From contig NZ_JACHLI010000020.1 in NCBI RefSeq assembly GCF_014204515.1, forward strand, positions 68,031 through 132,030: a stretch of DNA of 64,000 nt, given 5' to 3'. The position numbers were made by a program, and so were the translations under genes. Positions 61,434 through 64,000 of the stretch are shown piece by piece. Numbering within the stretch: position 1 is the first letter of the stretch; each line of letters begins with the position of its first letter. Below the pieces are notes generated by a model. That model did no database searches. It was not told the origin of the DNA and saw nothing but the letters and a program-made list of their open reading frames with translations. Origin of the DNA: Pseudomonas nitroreducens (GTDB lineage Bacteria; Pseudomonadota; Gammaproteobacteria; Pseudomonadales; Pseudomonadaceae).

Positions 61434-62351
61434 TCAATAGACTTCCGGCACCTGCAGCTCCGACGGCGTCGGATGCCGACGGTAGCCTTCATGGCGCTGC
61501 CGCTCGGGCAGGCTGACGGCGGGCTGCTGGACTTCCTGGTAGGGAATCTGCCCGAGCAGGTGGTGGATGCAGTTGAGGCGGGCCTTCTTCTTGTCGTCGG
61601 CCTGCACGATCCACCAGGGCGCTTCGGCGATGTGCGTGCGTTCGAGCATGATCTCCTTGGCCTTGGTGTAGGACTCCCAGCGGCGGCGGGATTCCAGGTC
61701 CATGGGGCTGAGCTTCCACTGCTTGAGCGGGTCGTGGATGCGGCTGAGGAAGCGGTAGTGCTGCTCCTCGTCGGAGATCGAGAACCAGTACTTGAGCACC
61801 TGCACGCCGGAACGCACGAGCATGCGCTCGAACTCCGGCACGCTGCGGAAGAACTCCTCGTACTGGGCATCGGTGCAGAAGCCCATCACCCGCTCGACGC
61901 CGGCGCGGTTGTACCAGCTGCGGTCGAACAGGACGATCTCCCCCGCCGCCGGCAGGTGCGAGACATAGCGCTGGAAATACCACTGGGTGCGTTCGCGGTC
62001 GTTCGGCGCGGGCAGCGCGGCGACCCGGCAGACGCGCGGATTGAGGCGCTGGGTGATGCGTTTGATCACCCCGCCCTTGCCGGCCGCATCGCGGCCTTCG
62101 AAGAGGATAACCACCTTGTGGCCGGTCTTCACCACCCAGTTCTGCAGCTTGACCAGATCGGCCTGCAGGCTGAACAGGGTGTGGAAGTAACGCTGGCGCG
62201 CCAGGCGTTCCTCGTGGGTCTGCAGGCTGCCGTGGCGCAGCCCTTCGAAGTCGTAGAGTTCGTCGAACAGTTCGAGTTCGAGCTCTTCGTCGCGGTCATC
62301 CAGCAGGTCGCGCTGGACGCGTCGTGGGAAGTTCTTGTCATCGAGCAGCAT
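61434..62351 (-). CDS. ppk2: Polyphosphate kinase 2
   Basis: The product (305 aa) is a one-domain PPK2 that makes nucleoside di- or triphosphates from polyphosphate. Walker A is GRDAAGKGG (86-94) and Walker B starts FDRSWYNRAGVE with Asp143; the lid module KLSPMDLESRRRWESYTKAKEIM is also typical. It has no membrane segment and should be cytoplasmic. Two Pho-box-like sequences 41-84 bp upstream suggest PhoB control, consistent with the phosphate regulation of PPK2 in P. aeruginosa. The substrate class (ADP/GDP or AMP) cannot be fixed by inspection. Confidence 0.93.
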   Translation of the reverse strand: MLLDDKNFPRRVQRDLLDDRDEELELELFDELYDFEGLRHGSLQTHEERLARQRYFHTLFSLQADLVKLQNWVVKTGHKVVILFEGRDAAGKGGVIKRITQRLNPRVCRVAALPAPNDRERTQWYFQRYVSHLPAAGEIVLFDRSWYNRAGVERVMGFCTDAQYEEFFRSVPEFERMLVRSGVQVLKYWFSISDEEQHYRFLSRIHDPLKQWKLSPMDLESRRRWESYTKAKEIMLERTHIAEAPWWIVQADDKKKARLNCIHHLLGQIPYQEVQQPAVSLPERQRHEGYRRHPTPSELQVPEVY

Positions 62352-62391
62352 GGTGGTTCGCCTTGTGCCGTCACTGGCTCAGTCACATCGC

Positions 62392-62435
62392 GTGACACTT
62401 TAATGACAGAAAAATGTAGTCACGCTTTATGACGA
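62392..62435 (-). promoter_or_regulatory. Pho-box-like sequences upstream of ppk2
   Basis: On the minus strand CTGTCAT-TAAA-GTGTCAC (62409-62392) matches the 7-4-7 PhoB box at 16 of 18 positions. A weaker copy TCGTCAT-AAAG-CGTGACT lies at 62435-62418. The rest of the gap to 62631 shows nothing recognisable. Confidence 0.6.
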
Positions 62436-62631
62436 ATTAATTACAGCCAGTGAAAGATATTTCTTACAAAGCCCGTGCTAGAGCGTTCCTCGATAGGACA
62501 CCCGATGAATTAAGAAGGTCTTAACAGCGCCAGCGCACCGATGAATGGAATTGATGGCGCAACGCTGTCAGCGCTGGAAAACAGCCGCGAACTTCCGCCC
62601 ACGGCCGCCAACAGGAGGGGAACAGAACTGG

Positions 62632-63084
62632 TCAGGCGTCGGCCAGCGGACGTGGCTTGTTGACGTACTTGAAGGTGCCGCTGGAAGTGGCCACCACCAC
62701 GCCCTGGCTGTTGCGCAGCTCGCCCTCGCAGAAGGCGATGGAGCGGGTGTGGTGCTGGACCTTGCCATGGGCTTCGAGGATTTCCCCTGCTTCGCCGCCG
62801 GGGCGCAGGAAGTTGGTCTTCATCTCCACGGTCACCACGCCGCGATAGGCTTCGTCGGCATCGCTGGCGCTCAGGGCCATGGCCACGTCGAGCAGGGTCA
62901 TGATCAACCCGCCATGGGCGTTGGCCCAGCCATTGAGGAAGTGCGGCTCGATCCGCACCACCAGGCAGCCCGGCCCTTTGCCATCGGCGGCGGGGGCATG
63001 GCGGAACTGCAGGTGGTCGAGCATGGGGATGGCGACGCCACGGTGGGCGGTATAGAGCTTGAGCTGGTCGATATCGAGGGGCAT
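62632..63084 (-). CDS. PaaI-family hotdog thioesterase
   Basis: The product (150 aa) shows the hotdog acyl-CoA thioesterase core: FLNGWANAHGGLIMTLLDVAMA (about 48-69) contains the conserved HGG loop with the catalytic Asp in the following helix, and VTVEMKTNFLRPGGEAGEILEAHG forms the next strands. Proteins of this family hydrolyse small or aromatic acyl-CoA. It is monocistronic here, and the substrate is unknown. Confidence 0.85.
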   Translation of the reverse strand: MPLDIDQLKLYTAHRGVAIPMLDHLQFRHAPAADGKGPGCLVVRIEPHFLNGWANAHGGLIMTLLDVAMALSASDADEAYRGVVTVEMKTNFLRPGGEAGEILEAHGKVQHHTRSIAFCEGELRNSQGVVVATSSGTFKYVNKPRPLADA

Positions 63085-63229
63085 GGGCTTTCCTGGCTTG
63101 CGGGTGGGGCCAGGCGATGTTCCCCGCTCCGGCAGTCGAATCGCAAGCCCGGCGCAGCGTCATGCATCGTGGGAATGCCTGCTGATTGCAGCGTGCGCGC
63201 CAGCCGGCTGCGCCCCTCGCGGCGGGTAG

Positions 63230-63622
63230 TCAGCGCGACTTGCGCACGCCGCCCTGCTTCACGACCTGCTTTTCCACGGCCTGGACGAACAGTTCCTCGA
63301 CCAGCAGGGACTGGATCGGCGCCTGGGTTTCCAGCGACAGGCTCATGGATTCGAGCTTCTGGTTCACCCCCAGGCGGGCGATGCCGCACAGCAGGATGCG
63401 CTGGGCACCGTGCAGGGTGCCCTTGTCGACCAGCACTTCACGCGGCTTGTCGCCGTCCAGGTAGCTGACCCTGAGGGCGATGGGGGTGGGTCCGCGCACG
63501 GCCAGGTTGAGCCAGGTCGCGATATTGAATTCGACGATCCAGCCCAGACCGGTCTTCTTGGCCGCGGCTTCACGGACCAGGTGCATCGGGACCGGCCCCA
63601 GGGGGGTGCTGTGGTTTTCCAT
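63230..63622 (-). CDS. Hypothetical protein
   Basis: The product (130 aa) appears cytoplasmic, with no signal or membrane helix. It begins MENHSTPLGPVPMHLVREAAA and has a beta-rich middle (WIVEFNIATWLNLAVRGPTPIALRVSYLDG) and a helical, basic C-terminus. The ATG at 63622 is chosen over an upstream extension without a ribosome-binding site. I do not recognise a family. Confidence 0.6.
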   Translation of the reverse strand: MENHSTPLGPVPMHLVREAAAKKTGLGWIVEFNIATWLNLAVRGPTPIALRVSYLDGDKPREVLVDKGTLHGAQRILLCGIARLGVNQKLESMSLSLETQAPIQSLLVEELFVQAVEKQVVKQGGVRKSR

Positions 63623-63921
63623 GGCGATTTCTACTGCTGAATGGCGACGACGGATAGAGCGAAATGCACTAAGCGGACGGGCCAATTTTATGTGAAGCAG
63701 TTCAAGTTTTCAGGTGGTTTTTTGTAAGACAACGGCTACTGGGTAAGCACGAAGTTACAGAAGCCGACCGCTCTGCGATGCCGCTTTCGGCGCGGAAATG
63801 GACGACAGAAGCGCAGCGCAGAGCGTGGGACACGGAATACTGTCCGACGAAGCGAATTAGCGGGGGATTAACGTCGCACAGGATGTGCGGTGAAAGGTCC
63901 TTTAACCCTGTAGGAGATTCT

Positions 63922-64000
63922 ATGTCTACCCCCGCGTATCGGCCGCAGGCCGATACGCCTGCTCAGTCGTCATCAGGGCAAAGGCAATGCGAGTCAGTTT
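63922..64000 (+). CDS. Start of an unidentified gene, cut by the right edge
   Basis: An ATG at 63922 with TAGGAG 6 nt upstream opens a frame of 26 codons (MSTPAYRPQADTPAQSSS...) that runs off the window. A perfect 11-bp hairpin lies inside codons 5-13. The preceding 299 bp hold no gene; part of it (63686-63740) is AT-rich. Confidence 0.55.
   Translation, partial: MSTPAYRPQADTPAQSSSGQRQCESV
63934..63958 (+). promoter_or_regulatory. Perfect hairpin within the first codons of the right-edge gene
   Basis: GCGTATCGGCC-GCA-GGCCGATACGC has an 11-bp stem and a 3-nt loop, beginning 12 nt after the ATG. It could reduce ribosome entry or be a small palindromic insert. Confidence 0.6.

Overview
The window is GC-rich chromosomal DNA of a Pseudomonas species. 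The evidence is gene content and order: liuRABCDE beside an hbcR/3-hydroxybutyrate operon (the P. aeruginosa arrangement), 394-residue PobA and 373-residue CatB with every textbook residue in its usual position, and REP-type palindromes of the GTAGGAGCGRRCT kind in most intergenic gaps. The combination suggests the nitroreducens/citronellolis/knackmussii side of the genus; the species is an inference. No rRNA, tRNA, IS element, prophage or CRISPR array was seen.

Layout. 1-4.3 kb: the 3' part of a membrane protein with an IPT/TIG-like domain, a LysR regulator divergent from a Sad-type aldehyde dehydrogenase, and a small secreted protein. 4.5-10.4 kb: a minus-strand operon of a sigma-54 activator, an ABC exporter, a cytoplasmic subtilisin-like protease and a flavin monooxygenase, which looks like the QhpF/QhpE/QhpG set that matures quinohemoprotein amine dehydrogenase, but with no structural subunit genes in the window. 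10.6-18.0 kb: liuRABCDE (leucine/isovalerate to acetoacetate and acetyl-CoA). 18.7-26.1 kb: sigma-54 activator HbcR, then an OprD-type porin, a GntP-type permease, 3-hydroxybutyrate dehydrogenase and acetoacetyl-CoA synthetase.

26.3-52.0 kb is an aromatic-acid island: pcaBDC and pcaIJF, catBCA with divergent catR, pcaK, pcaR, pcaHG, pcaQ, pobR and pobA. Together these encode the route from 4-hydroxybenzoate through protocatechuate, and from catechol, into the beta-ketoadipate pathway. PcaR-type operators are visible before pcaI, pcaK and pcaR, and a near-ideal PcaQ operator lies before pcaHG. Three items not obviously related to aromatics sit inside: a minor-pilin cluster (GspH/FimT-like, pilV, pilW, pilX, pilY1) without pilE, the RNA 2'-phosphotransferase gene kptA, and a ZapE/AFG1-like ATPase gene overlapping the end of pcaG.

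52.5-64 kb is less characterised: a protein with sigma-70 region 2 fused to a membrane anchor, a RoxA-like di-heme cytochrome c, a catalase-related heme protein, a GRAM-like protein, a lipoprotein, several small hypothetical or membrane proteins, PPK2 behind Pho-box-like sequences, a hotdog thioesterase and the first codons of a gene leaving the right edge.

Acetoacetate and acetyl-CoA from the liu pathway, acetoacetate from 3-hydroxybutyrate, and succinyl-CoA plus acetyl-CoA from beta-ketoadipate all enter central metabolism, so most of the window serves growth on acids as carbon source. Intergenic gaps are filled with at least six families of dispersed inverted repeats (called A-F here), one 123-bp direct duplication and one 74-bp tandem array.
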